Shown in pieces: positions 48,284 to 56,689 of a stretch of 64,000 nt of DNA. The DNA is from an uncultured Actinomyces sp. (lineage in GTDB: Bacteria; Actinomycetota; Actinomycetes; Actinomycetales; Actinomycetaceae), in NCBI GenBank assembly GCA_938014245.1, contig CALLSD010000061.1, positions 62,001 through 126,000 on the forward strand, in the 5' to 3' direction. The position numbers were made by a program, and so were the translations under genes. The notes under the pieces were generated by a model. It was not told the DNA's origin, ran no database searches, and saw nothing but the letters and a program-made list of their open reading frames with translations. Numbering within the stretch: position 1 is the first letter of the stretch; the number at the start of each line of letters is the position of its first letter.

Positions 48284-50305
48284 TTAGTGCACGTCGAGTG
48301 CTTCCTCAGCCGCTGCCTCGTCAGTGGCAGGAGCACTATCTGTGCGCGAAACCATGCCGCTTGTCCAACGGTACAGCGCGAAGATTGAACCGAAGAAGAA
48401 GAGCGCACCGATGATGGTCGCTGGCGTTGCGAAGGAATCGCCCAGAACGGCAAGCGGTTCTTCGCTTCCTGTGGCGCCAACAATGCCTGCGTAGATCACG
48501 CCAAAGAGGCTTTCGCCGACGATCAGACCGGTCGCCAAGAGCGTACCCATTCGACGTGCGCGCTCGGGATCCTTGCGCTTTGCGGACCAACGGTCGTAGA
48601 AGAAACCGATGACGCCGCCAACGGGGATCATAATCGTCAAAGAAGCGGGGAGGTACATGCCCATGCCGACCGCGAGAGGCGGAAGAGCAAAGCGGCCCTT
48701 CGAGCTCAGCTTGAGAAGCTCATCGACGATGATGATACCCACGCCGATGATTGCACCCAGACCCAAGAGACTCCAGTCTTGAGTGCCGCCCACAACTCCT
48801 TGAGCCAGCGAAGAAATCAGAGAGGCCTGCGGGGCTGCAAGTGCATCTTGACCTGCTCCAGGAGCTCCCTGGAAACCGAAAGCGTTCTGCATGAGGTTCA
48901 AGACCGGAGGAATGATGAGAGCACCGAAAACAACACCGATGACCAGCGCGACCTGCTGCTTCCAGGGAGTTGCACCCACGAGCTGACCAGTCTTGAGGTC
49001 TTGCAAATTATCGTTCGAAATCGTTGCGATACAGAAGACAATCGCGGCGGTAAAGAGGGTGTAGGCGATGAGGGCAGTGGTTTCCGCGCCGGAAGAACCG
49101 TGTCCGTGAACGGCAACGATTGCCAGAGCGGTCAAGACTACGACCAAAATACCCACGCCTGAAACGGGACTATTTGACGAGCCGATGAGGCCGGCCATGT
49201 AACCGCAAACTGCGGCGACCAAGAGTCCTGCGAGCAGAGTGAAGATCACAGAAACAGCGATGAGCATCGCTGTATTGTGAGCAATCTCGGTGCCGTGGGT
49301 GAAGATCCACAGCAAACCGCCCACGGGAATCATCGACAGAACAATCACCAGCGCGACGATCGTAATCGGAATATCGCGTTCAGTCTGGTCGAGTTCGCCG
49401 CCCGCGTGACGGGTGCGAGAAGAACGCATGGCATCACGGATTCCCTTGATGATGGGGGAGATGATCTTGACAAGAGTCCAGATTGCCGCGACGGCCATGA
49501 CGCCGGCGCCGATGTAACGCACCTGGCTAGAAAAGACCGTGTCGACAATGTCAGACAGTGGTGAACCGTCAAGCTGCCCGACACTGAAGTAAGGAATCAA
49601 GATGAAGAAACTGACGAACATGCCGATGAGCATGGCAATGCCGACAGTCAATCCCACCAGGTGACCGACGCCGATCAGCGCCAGCGAGAGCGAGGTGCCA
49701 ATCGATGTTGCACCTGCACCTACACGGAAGGTTGCTGACAGCGACGAGGCCGCAACCTTCATGTAGGACAGCAAGGACATTGCGGCAGAGCAGATTGCCC
49801 CCCAAATAATTGCGCGCAAACCAAGGCTGTTGTCGGCTGACTTCTCGTGGGAGTCGCCAACCTTGAGGATTTCTGCTCCGGCAACACCTTCGGGGTAGGG
49901 AAGGTCCGAACCCGTAACCAACGCGCGGCGCAAGGGGATCGAGTACATAACACCCAAGATGCCGCCGACCGCGCAGACGGCCATTGTCGTCCAGTAGGGG
50001 AATCCGCTCCACCAGCCGACAATCACCAGACCGGGGAGGATGAAGATTACTGCGGAAAGCGTTCCGGCAGCGGAAGCAATTGTTTGGACAATGTTGTTTT
50101 CTTGGATAGTGTGATCCGAGAAAAATCGTAGAATTGCCATGGAAATGACGGCTGCCGGGATGGAGGTCGCGAAAGTCAATCCAACTTTCAATCCCAGGTA
50201 GACGTTCGCGGCGGTGAAAACCAAAGTAATAATTCCACCGATGACAATTCCTCGGAAGGTCAATTCCTTAAGTGACGAGCGTGAGCTCGTTGCGGGCGTA
50301 GACAC
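48284..50305 (-). CDS. OPT family oligopeptide transporter
   Basis: A 673-residue membrane protein with about 15 hydrophobic segments. OPT-family text includes LKELTFRGIVIGGIITLVF, ANVYLGLKVGLTFATSIPAAVISMAILR in two parts, the LPYPEGVAGAEILKVG motif near residue 120, and SNDNLQDLKTGQLVGATPWK. OPT proteins import small peptides or metal chelates with protons. The GTG at 50305 has AAAGGA 5 nt upstream; the 82-codon upstream extension contains non-homologous text and was rejected. It is divergent from the CynX-like MFS gene. With the nearby PepN and M13 peptidase genes it suggests peptide feeding. Confidence 0.9.
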   Translation of the reverse strand: MSTPATSSRSSLKELTFRGIVIGGIITLVFTAANVYLGLKVGLTFATSIPAAVISMAILRFFSDHTIQENNIVQTIASAAGTLSAVIFILPGLVIVGWWSGFPYWTTMAVCAVGGILGVMYSIPLRRALVTGSDLPYPEGVAGAEILKVGDSHEKSADNSLGLRAIIWGAICSAAMSLLSYMKVAASSLSATFRVGAGATSIGTSLSLALIGVGHLVGLTVGIAMLIGMFVSFFILIPYFSVGQLDGSPLSDIVDTVFSSQVRYIGAGVMAVAAIWTLVKIISPIIKGIRDAMRSSRTRHAGGELDQTERDIPITIVALVIVLSMIPVGGLLWIFTHGTEIAHNTAMLIAVSVIFTLLAGLLVAAVCGYMAGLIGSSNSPVSGVGILVVVLTALAIVAVHGHGSSGAETTALIAYTLFTAAIVFCIATISNDNLQDLKTGQLVGATPWKQQVALVIGVVFGALIIPPVLNLMQNAFGFQGAPGAGQDALAAPQASLISSLAQGVVGGTQDWSLLGLGAIIGVGIIIVDELLKLSSKGRFALPPLAVGMGMYLPASLTIMIPVGGVIGFFYDRWSAKRKDPERARRMGTLLATGLIVGESLFGVIYAGIVGATGSEEPLAVLGDSFATPATIIGALFFFGSIFALYRWTSGMVSRTDSAPATDEAAAEEALDVH

Positions 50306-50477
50306 GTGAATCCTTTCCGTGTGCTGACGCATCGGCCGCACCCTGCGGTCATATGTGTCGGTCCTTGTAGTGATTGACAGTCTAAGCGCCTTATGAAAAT
50401 CCCGTTCAATGTATGGTCGCAATTTGGGAAAATCTGCTGACCAGAGTCGAAAATGAAGTGAAGAACACAGAAAAATA

Positions 50478-51728
50478 ATGACAGCGCAGCAAAAAACATA
50501 TTCACGTGCCGCGGTTTCAACTTCCCTGGCATTCGTCGGCATTCTCGCCATGAGTTTAACTATGCGCTCTGGGGCGACCTCGACCGGGCCGCTTCTGTCT
50601 ACGATCTCTCAGGCCTATTCGGCTCGAGAGGGGGCCCTTGGAGTCCTCTCTGCTCTTCCCTGCCTTGTCTTTGCTGGTGTTGGACTTCTCGCTGTTCCCC
50701 TCTCAAAGCGTTGGGGGATGAGCGCTGTGCTGACTACGGGCACTGCACTCAGTGGCCTCGGCTTGCTTGTGCGTCCCTGGGCGGGCAACTTTACGCTCTT
50801 TTGTCTTCTGAGCGTCGTTGCACTCATCGGCCCAGCCCTTGCGAACGTCCTTGTCCCTGCCTGGATTAAATTCCACGAGGCCGGACGGCGAACGCTGCTC
50901 GTCACCACATACGGAACGGTCTTGCTGATCGGAGGAGCGGCAGGTTCTGCGTTCGCCGTGCCGCTTTCTGGTCATGATGGCCAGCTCTGGCGGTCTTCAC
51001 TGGCGAGTTGGGCGATTTTTGCTGTTATCGCAGGGGCAATTTGGATCAAGATCAGCGGTCTTGTTCGTCGAGATTCTCCCGATGGAGGCACCCGAAGCGC
51101 GGAAACTTCCTCCTCTAATGCGACCAAGCGGCGCCCGATCTATCACTCGAGGACTGCAATTGCCTTGGTCCTCGGATTCGGACTTCAAGCATTGAACGCT
51201 TATGTTCAATTTGCATTTCTCCCGCAAATTTTGATGAATGCCGGCTACTCTGCTGGATTTGCGTCCATCATGACAGCTCTTGTGAATTTGTGGGCAGTCC
51301 TTGGTGGCCTGGTCATTCCCTTCATGATTGACCACATGGGGACGCATATCCCATGGCTTTCCATTATTTTCGGTCTGCTGACATTCGTCGGCTGGATCGG
51401 TTTGGTGCTGGTGCCCGGGTCTTTCGCATTTCTCTGGGTGTCCTTGTTGGCAATCGGGGGATTCACCTTTCCCCTCATCATCGCCCTCATTCCTGCCCGG
51501 TCTCGCGACGCAGCTGTGACGGCCGAACTTTCAGCCTTGGTGCAACCCATTGGCTACGTGATTGCTGCCCTTGGCCCTATCGGTTTCGGTATTCTCCTCC
51601 AATCCCTCGGAAGTGAGACTATTCCTTTGGTGGCGATGGCGCTCACGGGCCTACTCATGGGAGTGACGACCTACGTCGGATCTGGAACGGGAATAATCGA
51701 TGATGAACTTGCCGTAGTCGGCGAGTAG
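50478..51728 (+). CDS. MFS transporter, CynX/NimT-like
   Basis: A 416-residue major facilitator protein with 12 hydrophobic segments and a charged central loop (VRRDSPDGGTRSAETSSSNATKR, cut here to a part: SPDGGTRSAETSSS). The pattern TMRSGATSTGPLLSTISQAY, then LPCLVFAGVGLLAVPLSKRWG, resembles the CynX/NimT branch. Substrates in this branch include cyanate and 2-nitroimidazole, so the real substrate is unknown. The Shine-Dalgarno is weak. It is divergent from the OPT gene over a 172-nt gap. Confidence 0.85.
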   Translation: MTAQQKTYSRAAVSTSLAFVGILAMSLTMRSGATSTGPLLSTISQAYSAREGALGVLSALPCLVFAGVGLLAVPLSKRWGMSAVLTTGTALSGLGLLVRPWAGNFTLFCLLSVVALIGPALANVLVPAWIKFHEAGRRTLLVTTYGTVLLIGGAAGSAFAVPLSGHDGQLWRSSLASWAIFAVIAGAIWIKISGLVRRDSPDGGTRSAETSSSNATKRRPIYHSRTAIALVLGFGLQALNAYVQFAFLPQILMNAGYSAGFASIMTALVNLWAVLGGLVIPFMIDHMGTHIPWLSIIFGLLTFVGWIGLVLVPGSFAFLWVSLLAIGGFTFPLIIALIPARSRDAAVTAELSALVQPIGYVIAALGPIGFGILLQSLGSETIPLVAMALTGLLMGVTTYVGSGTGIIDDELAVVGE

Positions 51729-51772
51729 ATTCACTTCACGAAGAAAGAGTGGGCGTCGTCGTCGCCTGTGAA

Positions 51773-51810
51773 TACAAAAATTGGGGGCTGCCGAAGTGGC
51801 AGCCCCCAAT
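51773..51810 (-). terminator. Rho-independent terminator of pepN
   Basis: A perfect 13-bp stem (51780-51792 with 51798-51810) with a GAAGT loop. On the minus strand it is followed by a run of T (complement of 51776-51780), as expected for the end of pepN. It also lies in the path of the convergent MFS transcript. Confidence 0.9.
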
Positions 51811-51825
51811 CGATGAATCCTGTGA

Positions 51826-54381
51826 TCAGGCGTCAGCCGCCTGAGCGCCGAGCATGCGCTCGGTGGTTGAAATCTGCTCGCGCAGGAGTCGAATCAAGGC
51901 CGCGGACGCATCCTGGTGCGACTGAATCCAACGCGTTCCCTGCGCAACCAGATCAAGGCCTTCCACGTAGCCGGCGAGGGCCTTGGGGAACATCAAAGTG
52001 ACGATGTCCTCTGCAATGTGGAAGGTGTGATCTCTCCAGATCTGTTGGAGGGAGTCGAAGTAATCGGCGACGACCGGGACGTACATCTCGGGAGTTGTAC
52101 GAGCCTGTGCCCAGAAACCGGAAACCATCGCCCAGCGAGTATCGTTCGGGATCGAGGTATCACGAAGAACCGCGTCCCAGACCTGCTGCTTCACAGCAAT
52201 GTCGGCAACTGCAGCGCGGGCAGCAGCCGCCTTCTGATGTCCGGTCATCGTGTCATCTTCGGCCTCAAGAGCCGCGATCTCAGCTTCGCCAGCAACCCCG
52301 CCGCGGACAAGTGCCGTGAGCAGTGTCCAACGCAGGTCGACGTCGAGGTCGAGTCCCATGAGGGTTTCGGTGCCCTCGTACAGACCACGCACCGCCTCGA
52401 AGTGCTCGGGGAGAATTGCGCAGTGTGCGAGCTCGCGGACGAAGAGCTGCTGTTCGTCGGAGTGAGCGCTAGCAGTGCGAGCCATGATGAGTAGCGCCGA
52501 GGCAACACGCTCTTGCAGTGCACGACGACGCGCAGGTGCAACATAGGTTTCAAGCGCCTGCTCGAGGTGGCGCAAGTACAGTCGCAGCATGGTTGCGTTG
52601 CGCTCTGCGGGTAGTGCGCTGAGCAGAAGCAGCAGGTAGTCGCGCGCGGGCATTTCGCCATCGCGGGTCATATCCCACGCGGAAGCCAAGATCACGCCTC
52701 GGGTCAAAGAATCCTCAAAGCGAGCGATGTTGCGGATCGCAAAGTCCAAGGACTGCGGATCCAAGCGAACCTTCGCGTATGCCAAGTCCTGATCGTTAAT
52801 CAGAATGAGGTCGGGGCGTGCGATGCCAGTTGCCTCGGAGACAACGGTGGAGGAACCATCGACGTCAAGCTCTTGGCTGAAGACGCGTTCGATAGATCCA
52901 TCCTCTGCCTGGCTGTAACCCGAAACAATGAGGCGGTGGGGACGCAGTGACGACCCTTCGGAGAAGGGCTCCTGAATGACCTTGAGCTGGGTGATCGCAC
53001 CGTTGTCATAGACGTCAATCTGCGGGCGCAGCAGGGTGATTCCGGCTTCTTCAAGCCAGACGCGCGACCACTGCTTGAGATCGCGGCCCGATGCCTTTTC
53101 TAGCTCGCCCAAGAGGTCTGCCAGTGTTGCGTTCGAGTAGGAGTGCTTCGTCAGGTACTCGTGCAGACCAGCAAAGAAGTGTTCGCGGCCGACGTAAGTG
53201 ACCAGCTGACGCAGGACCGAGGCGCCCTTCGCGTAGGTGATTCCATCGAAGTTCACTTCGACGTCGGCGAGATCGCGGATTTCAGCGGTGATCGGGTGAG
53301 TGGTCGGAAGCTGATCTTGGTTCATGCCCCAGTCCTTGCGGAGCATGAATCCAGTCCAGCCTTCGGTGTATTCGGTGGCCTCTGCAAGAGCCAAGTGGCT
53401 CATGAACTCAGCGAAAGACTCGTTGAGCCACAGGTCATTCCACCACTTCATGGTGACCAAGTCACCGAACCACATGTGAGCGAGCTCGTGGAGAATCGTA
53501 TTCGCGCGAGCTTCGAGGTCAGCGGTCGTGGGACGAGTGCGGAAAATGTATTGATCGCGGAAAGTCACGCAGCCCGCGTTTTCCATTGCGCCCGCGTTGT
53601 ACTCGGGAACGAAAATCTGGTCGTAGGTCTTGAAGGGGTAAGGAATCCCGTAAGCGTCCTCGAAGAAAGTGAATCCCGCACGCGTGATATCCAAGATCCG
53701 ATCGGAATCCAGAGAATCAAGCAATGATGCGCGGCACCAAACACCCAGAGGAATCGTGCGACCATCGCTGGAAACCAGTGAGTCGGTCACGCCCTGGTAG
53801 GGACCGGCGATAATCGCGGTGATGTAGGTCGAGATGCGTTCGGTCTCTTCGAAACGGTAGGTCCACGAAGACTCGTTCATCTCAGGTTCGGGAGTCGCCG
53901 AGTTCGAGAAGACCTTCCATCCGGCGGGCACCGTTACCGTGAAGGTGAAGGTCGCCTTCAGATCGGGCTGTTCGAATGTCGTGAACACGCGACGAGCATC
54001 CGGAACTTCGAACTGGGAGTAGCAGTAGGCCTGCGAGTCAGCGGGGTCGACGAAGCGGTGGAGGCCCTCACCGGTGTGCATGTACTGGCAGTCAGCCTCG
54101 ACCGTCAGGGTATTGTGTGCAGCGAGTTGCGGAAGGGCAATGCGGTGATCTTGGTGGATGAGCGGATCCAGGTGCTCACCGTTGAGGACAATCGAGTGAA
54201 CATTGTTCGACACCAAGTCCGCGAAGGTTGTTTCTCCTTCGGTCGCGCTGAATGTCACGGTTGTGCGCGAAAAGAAGTCCTTGTCTCCGCGCGTGAGGTC
54301 GAGTTCGACGTCATAGTGATCTACGCAGATCACGTCTGCGCGCTGGATGGCTTCCTCGCGCGTCAGGTTCAGGCCAGGCAT
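51826..54381 (-). CDS. pepN: Aminopeptidase N (M1 family)
   Basis: A zinc aminopeptidase that trims N-terminal residues from peptides in the cytoplasm. The 851 residues are typical of actinobacterial PepN. The exopeptidase motif is EYNAGAMENAGCVTF. The zinc site is HELAHMWFGDLVTMKWWNDL, with His298, Glu299, His302 and the third ligand Glu321 in WLNESF. The N-terminal beta domain (DHYDVELDLTRGDKDFFSRT) and the helical ERAP1-like C-terminal domain are present. AAGGTGAG precedes the ATG. Together with the M13 peptidase upstream it would complete breakdown of imported peptides. Confidence 0.96.
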   Translation of the reverse strand: MPGLNLTREEAIQRADVICVDHYDVELDLTRGDKDFFSRTTVTFSATEGETTFADLVSNNVHSIVLNGEHLDPLIHQDHRIALPQLAAHNTLTVEADCQYMHTGEGLHRFVDPADSQAYCYSQFEVPDARRVFTTFEQPDLKATFTFTVTVPAGWKVFSNSATPEPEMNESSWTYRFEETERISTYITAIIAGPYQGVTDSLVSSDGRTIPLGVWCRASLLDSLDSDRILDITRAGFTFFEDAYGIPYPFKTYDQIFVPEYNAGAMENAGCVTFRDQYIFRTRPTTADLEARANTILHELAHMWFGDLVTMKWWNDLWLNESFAEFMSHLALAEATEYTEGWTGFMLRKDWGMNQDQLPTTHPITAEIRDLADVEVNFDGITYAKGASVLRQLVTYVGREHFFAGLHEYLTKHSYSNATLADLLGELEKASGRDLKQWSRVWLEEAGITLLRPQIDVYDNGAITQLKVIQEPFSEGSSLRPHRLIVSGYSQAEDGSIERVFSQELDVDGSSTVVSEATGIARPDLILINDQDLAYAKVRLDPQSLDFAIRNIARFEDSLTRGVILASAWDMTRDGEMPARDYLLLLLSALPAERNATMLRLYLRHLEQALETYVAPARRRALQERVASALLIMARTASAHSDEQQLFVRELAHCAILPEHFEAVRGLYEGTETLMGLDLDVDLRWTLLTALVRGGVAGEAEIAALEAEDDTMTGHQKAAAARAAVADIAVKQQVWDAVLRDTSIPNDTRWAMVSGFWAQARTTPEMYVPVVADYFDSLQQIWRDHTFHIAEDIVTLMFPKALAGYVEGLDLVAQGTRWIQSHQDASAALIRLLREQISTTERMLGAQAADA

Positions 54382-54450
54382 TGCTCACCTTCCGATTGTG
54401 TTGACGATCAGGACGCGCGGATGCGCGTAAACGTCTTAATTTTTACATGT

Positions 54451-54490
54451 TTGCCCTTGTGGCGCGAACCTTGCCGCGCCACAAGGGCAA
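54451..54490 (-). terminator. Hairpin between the M13 peptidase and pepN genes
   Basis: A perfect 16-bp stem (54451-54466 with 54475-54490) with an 8-nt loop, 35 nt after the M13 stop and 70 nt before pepN. No long T-run follows, but the stem is very stable. It suggests that the two peptidase genes are separate transcription units. Confidence 0.7.
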
Positions 54491-54524
54491 TTGTTGTATC
54501 GAATTGAAACCTTGGTTGTCCTGG

Positions 54525-56489
54525 CTACCAGATATGGACGCGCTCTTCGGGGGCGATCCACAGATCATCACCGGGGGCTACATCGTAGGCCTCGGAGAAG
54601 GGGTCCATATTCGCAACGATCTGATTGCAGCGGAATTCTGCGGGGGAGTGAGGATCGATACTCAGGAGCTGTTTGGCGTACTCGCGGCGGATCGCCGTCC
54701 TCCATCCGCGAGCCCACGCGGTGAAGAAACGCTGAGCTGCGCTTTGCCCGTCGATTTCAGGGGCAGATTGCGGGGTGAGTCCCTTCTGCGCAAGTCGAGC
54801 AACATAGGCCTGCCATGCAATGGAAAGCCCGGCCAAATCGCCGATGTTCTCTCCCAGAGTGAGTGCTCCATTGACATGGAGCGGGGGTTCTTCCCCTTGG
54901 AGATCCCGTGGGGTAAGCGCGTCGTACTGATCAACGAGGCGCTTGGTGCGTTCCTCGAAACGTTCCCGATCTTCATCGGTCCACCAATTCTCCAAGTTGC
55001 CTTCCGCATCAAAGCGTGAACCTTGATCGTCAAAACCGTGTCCGATTTCGTGTCCGATCACTGCGCCGATAGCGCCGAAGTTTGAGGCATCATCAGCATC
55101 TGGATCGAAGAATGGTGCTTGCAAGATCGCAGCGGGGAAGACGATTTCGTTCATCGTCGGGTCGTAGTAGGCATTGACGGTCTGAGGCGTCATGTGCCAC
55201 TCGCTTCGATCGACGGGACCGCCGAGTTTATCCCAGCGACGTTGAACGTGGAAGCGCGTTGCTGCCTCGACGGTATCAACCAAGGAGTCTGAATCGAAGT
55301 GCAAGGATGAATAGTCAAGCCATTGGTCGGGGTAGCCGATCTTGGGAGTAAAGGTACCGAGCTTCTTTAATGCTTGAGTGCGGGTTTCTTCGCCCATCCA
55401 CTCGCAGTGGGTGAGCGCCTGCTCATAGGCGTCGAGAAGGCTGCGGACGAGGCCATCCATGATTTCTTTGTTGGCGGGCGGGAAATGGCGGGACACCCAA
55501 ATTTCACCCATGGCCTCGCCAAGGAGAGAAGAGACCAAGGAAAGGCCGCGCTTCCATCGAGGGCGCAGCTCCTGGGTTCCTGAAAGAGTTCGTCCGTGGA
55601 ACTCGAAGGAGGCATTGACGAAGTCTTCGGAGAGTAAGGATGCGTACTCGTCGATGAGGGAGTGTTCCATCCACATCTTGAGGACTTCAAGATCGGCGTT
55701 TTCCCACAGCTGCGTTGCGCCCTCGAAAAACTCCGGATGCGACACGTTGAGTGTCTCAATCTTTTCCACGGGAAGCTTTGCGGCCTTCGCCCACAGGTTC
55801 CAAGGGAACGAAGGGTAGTTTTGGCGCAACTCATCCCAGGTCATGGGGTGGTCGGCTAAGAGCGGATCGCGGTTTGTCACGGCGTCGCGGTGGAAGGAAG
55901 CAACGTGTGTTTCGAACTCGCGAACCGCTTTCGCGTGAGAAACGGCGTCTTCTTCATTGGACCCGACCAGAGTAAAAAGCTTGGCGACGTAGGCTTCCCA
56001 CGCTTCGAGAACTTCGCGATGCTGTTCCTCGCGGTAGTAGGCCTCGTCGGGAAGAGAAAGACCGCCCTGGTACAAGTCGAGCATGTGCTGGCTGGAATTG
56101 TGCGCATCGGTGCCGACGTAACTTCCAAAGAGGCCAGAGATCCCCTCGTAGCGGAAGGTTCCCATCAGTGTGGCAAGATCATCGCGACTCGATACTGCGC
56201 GAAGGCGTGTGAGCTTGTCGGCAATGGGGGAGAATCCTGCTTGGTTGGCAGCGTCTTCATCCATAAATATTCCGTATAGATGGGCGATAAGTTCCCCGTT
56301 ATGCCCGGGAACTTTCCCGGCAGCTGCATCTTCTGCAATTGCTTTTTCCCACAGCTCGGATTGATCAAGGAGCTCATGGAAGGTGCCGTGTATGGGGCGA
56401 TCGGCCGGAATTTCGTGGGTCGCGAGCCACTCGCCATTGGTGTAGCGGTAGAAATCGTCTTGTGGACGGTAAATCTGCTCTTCAGTCAT
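54525..56489 (-). CDS. pepO: M13-family metalloendopeptidase (PepO-like)
   Basis: A 654-residue zinc endopeptidase related to neprilysin. It begins MTEEQIYRPQDDFYRYTNGEWL, the usual bacterial M13 start without a signal peptide, so it is cytoplasmic. The substrate-binding NAYYDPTMNEIVFPAAILQ and the zinc motif IGHEIGHGFDDQGSRFDAEG (His480, Glu481, His484) are intact; ENIGDLAGLSIAW supplies the third ligand. The start at 56489 has no ribosome site but has TACAGT 6 nt upstream, fitting a leaderless mRNA; a longer frame to 56525 would not. It cleaves peptides internally, complementing PepN. Confidence 0.93.
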   Translation of the reverse strand: MTEEQIYRPQDDFYRYTNGEWLATHEIPADRPIHGTFHELLDQSELWEKAIAEDAAAGKVPGHNGELIAHLYGIFMDEDAANQAGFSPIADKLTRLRAVSSRDDLATLMGTFRYEGISGLFGSYVGTDAHNSSQHMLDLYQGGLSLPDEAYYREEQHREVLEAWEAYVAKLFTLVGSNEEDAVSHAKAVREFETHVASFHRDAVTNRDPLLADHPMTWDELRQNYPSFPWNLWAKAAKLPVEKIETLNVSHPEFFEGATQLWENADLEVLKMWMEHSLIDEYASLLSEDFVNASFEFHGRTLSGTQELRPRWKRGLSLVSSLLGEAMGEIWVSRHFPPANKEIMDGLVRSLLDAYEQALTHCEWMGEETRTQALKKLGTFTPKIGYPDQWLDYSSLHFDSDSLVDTVEAATRFHVQRRWDKLGGPVDRSEWHMTPQTVNAYYDPTMNEIVFPAAILQAPFFDPDADDASNFGAIGAVIGHEIGHGFDDQGSRFDAEGNLENWWTDEDRERFEERTKRLVDQYDALTPRDLQGEEPPLHVNGALTLGENIGDLAGLSIAWQAYVARLAQKGLTPQSAPEIDGQSAAQRFFTAWARGWRTAIRREYAKQLLSIDPHSPAEFRCNQIVANMDPFSEAYDVAPGDDLWIAPEERVHIW

Positions 56490-56501
56490 AAAGACACTGT
56501 A
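56489..56501 (-). promoter_or_regulatory. Leaderless promoter of the M13 peptidase gene (-10 TACAGT)
   Basis: On the minus strand TACAGT (complement of 56496-56501) is followed by 6 nt and ATG. No Shine-Dalgarno is present. The geometry equals that at the other leaderless candidates. Confidence 0.5.
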
Positions 56502-56583
56502 CGTTGCCGCTAGTATGCGGCGCACACCCGATTTCTTAGGAAGACCTAAGTTTGCTGTGAATGATTACAGGCTTTAATGAGTA

Positions 56584-56622
56584 ATGTGCACATATGTGCA
56601 ACATGCCTTGGGAAGATGTGCA
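56584..56622 (+). repeat. Three ATGTGCA repeats upstream of glpA (candidate operator)
   Basis: ATGTGCA occurs at 56584-56590, 56594-56600 and 56616-56622, with starts 10 and 22 nt apart, that is one and two helical turns. The first two together form a perfect 14-bp palindrome TGCACATATGTGCA at 56587-56600. A second palindrome, CTTAGG-4-CCTAAG, lies at about 56534-56549. These lie 70-150 nt before the glpA start in the gap divergent from the M13 peptidase gene. A regulator that responds to glycerol phosphate or oxygen is the simplest explanation. Confidence 0.55.
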
Positions 56623-56689
56623 GAGGTCCTAAAAGGGTCATGATTAATAAGGAAACAATCAGAAACTCTCTAAGGAACAACGTAACACT

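Noticed and set aside
50306..50551. N-terminal extension of the OPT gene
   Set aside because: It overlaps the divergent MFS start region and lacks OPT text; the GTG at 50305 has a clear ribosome site.
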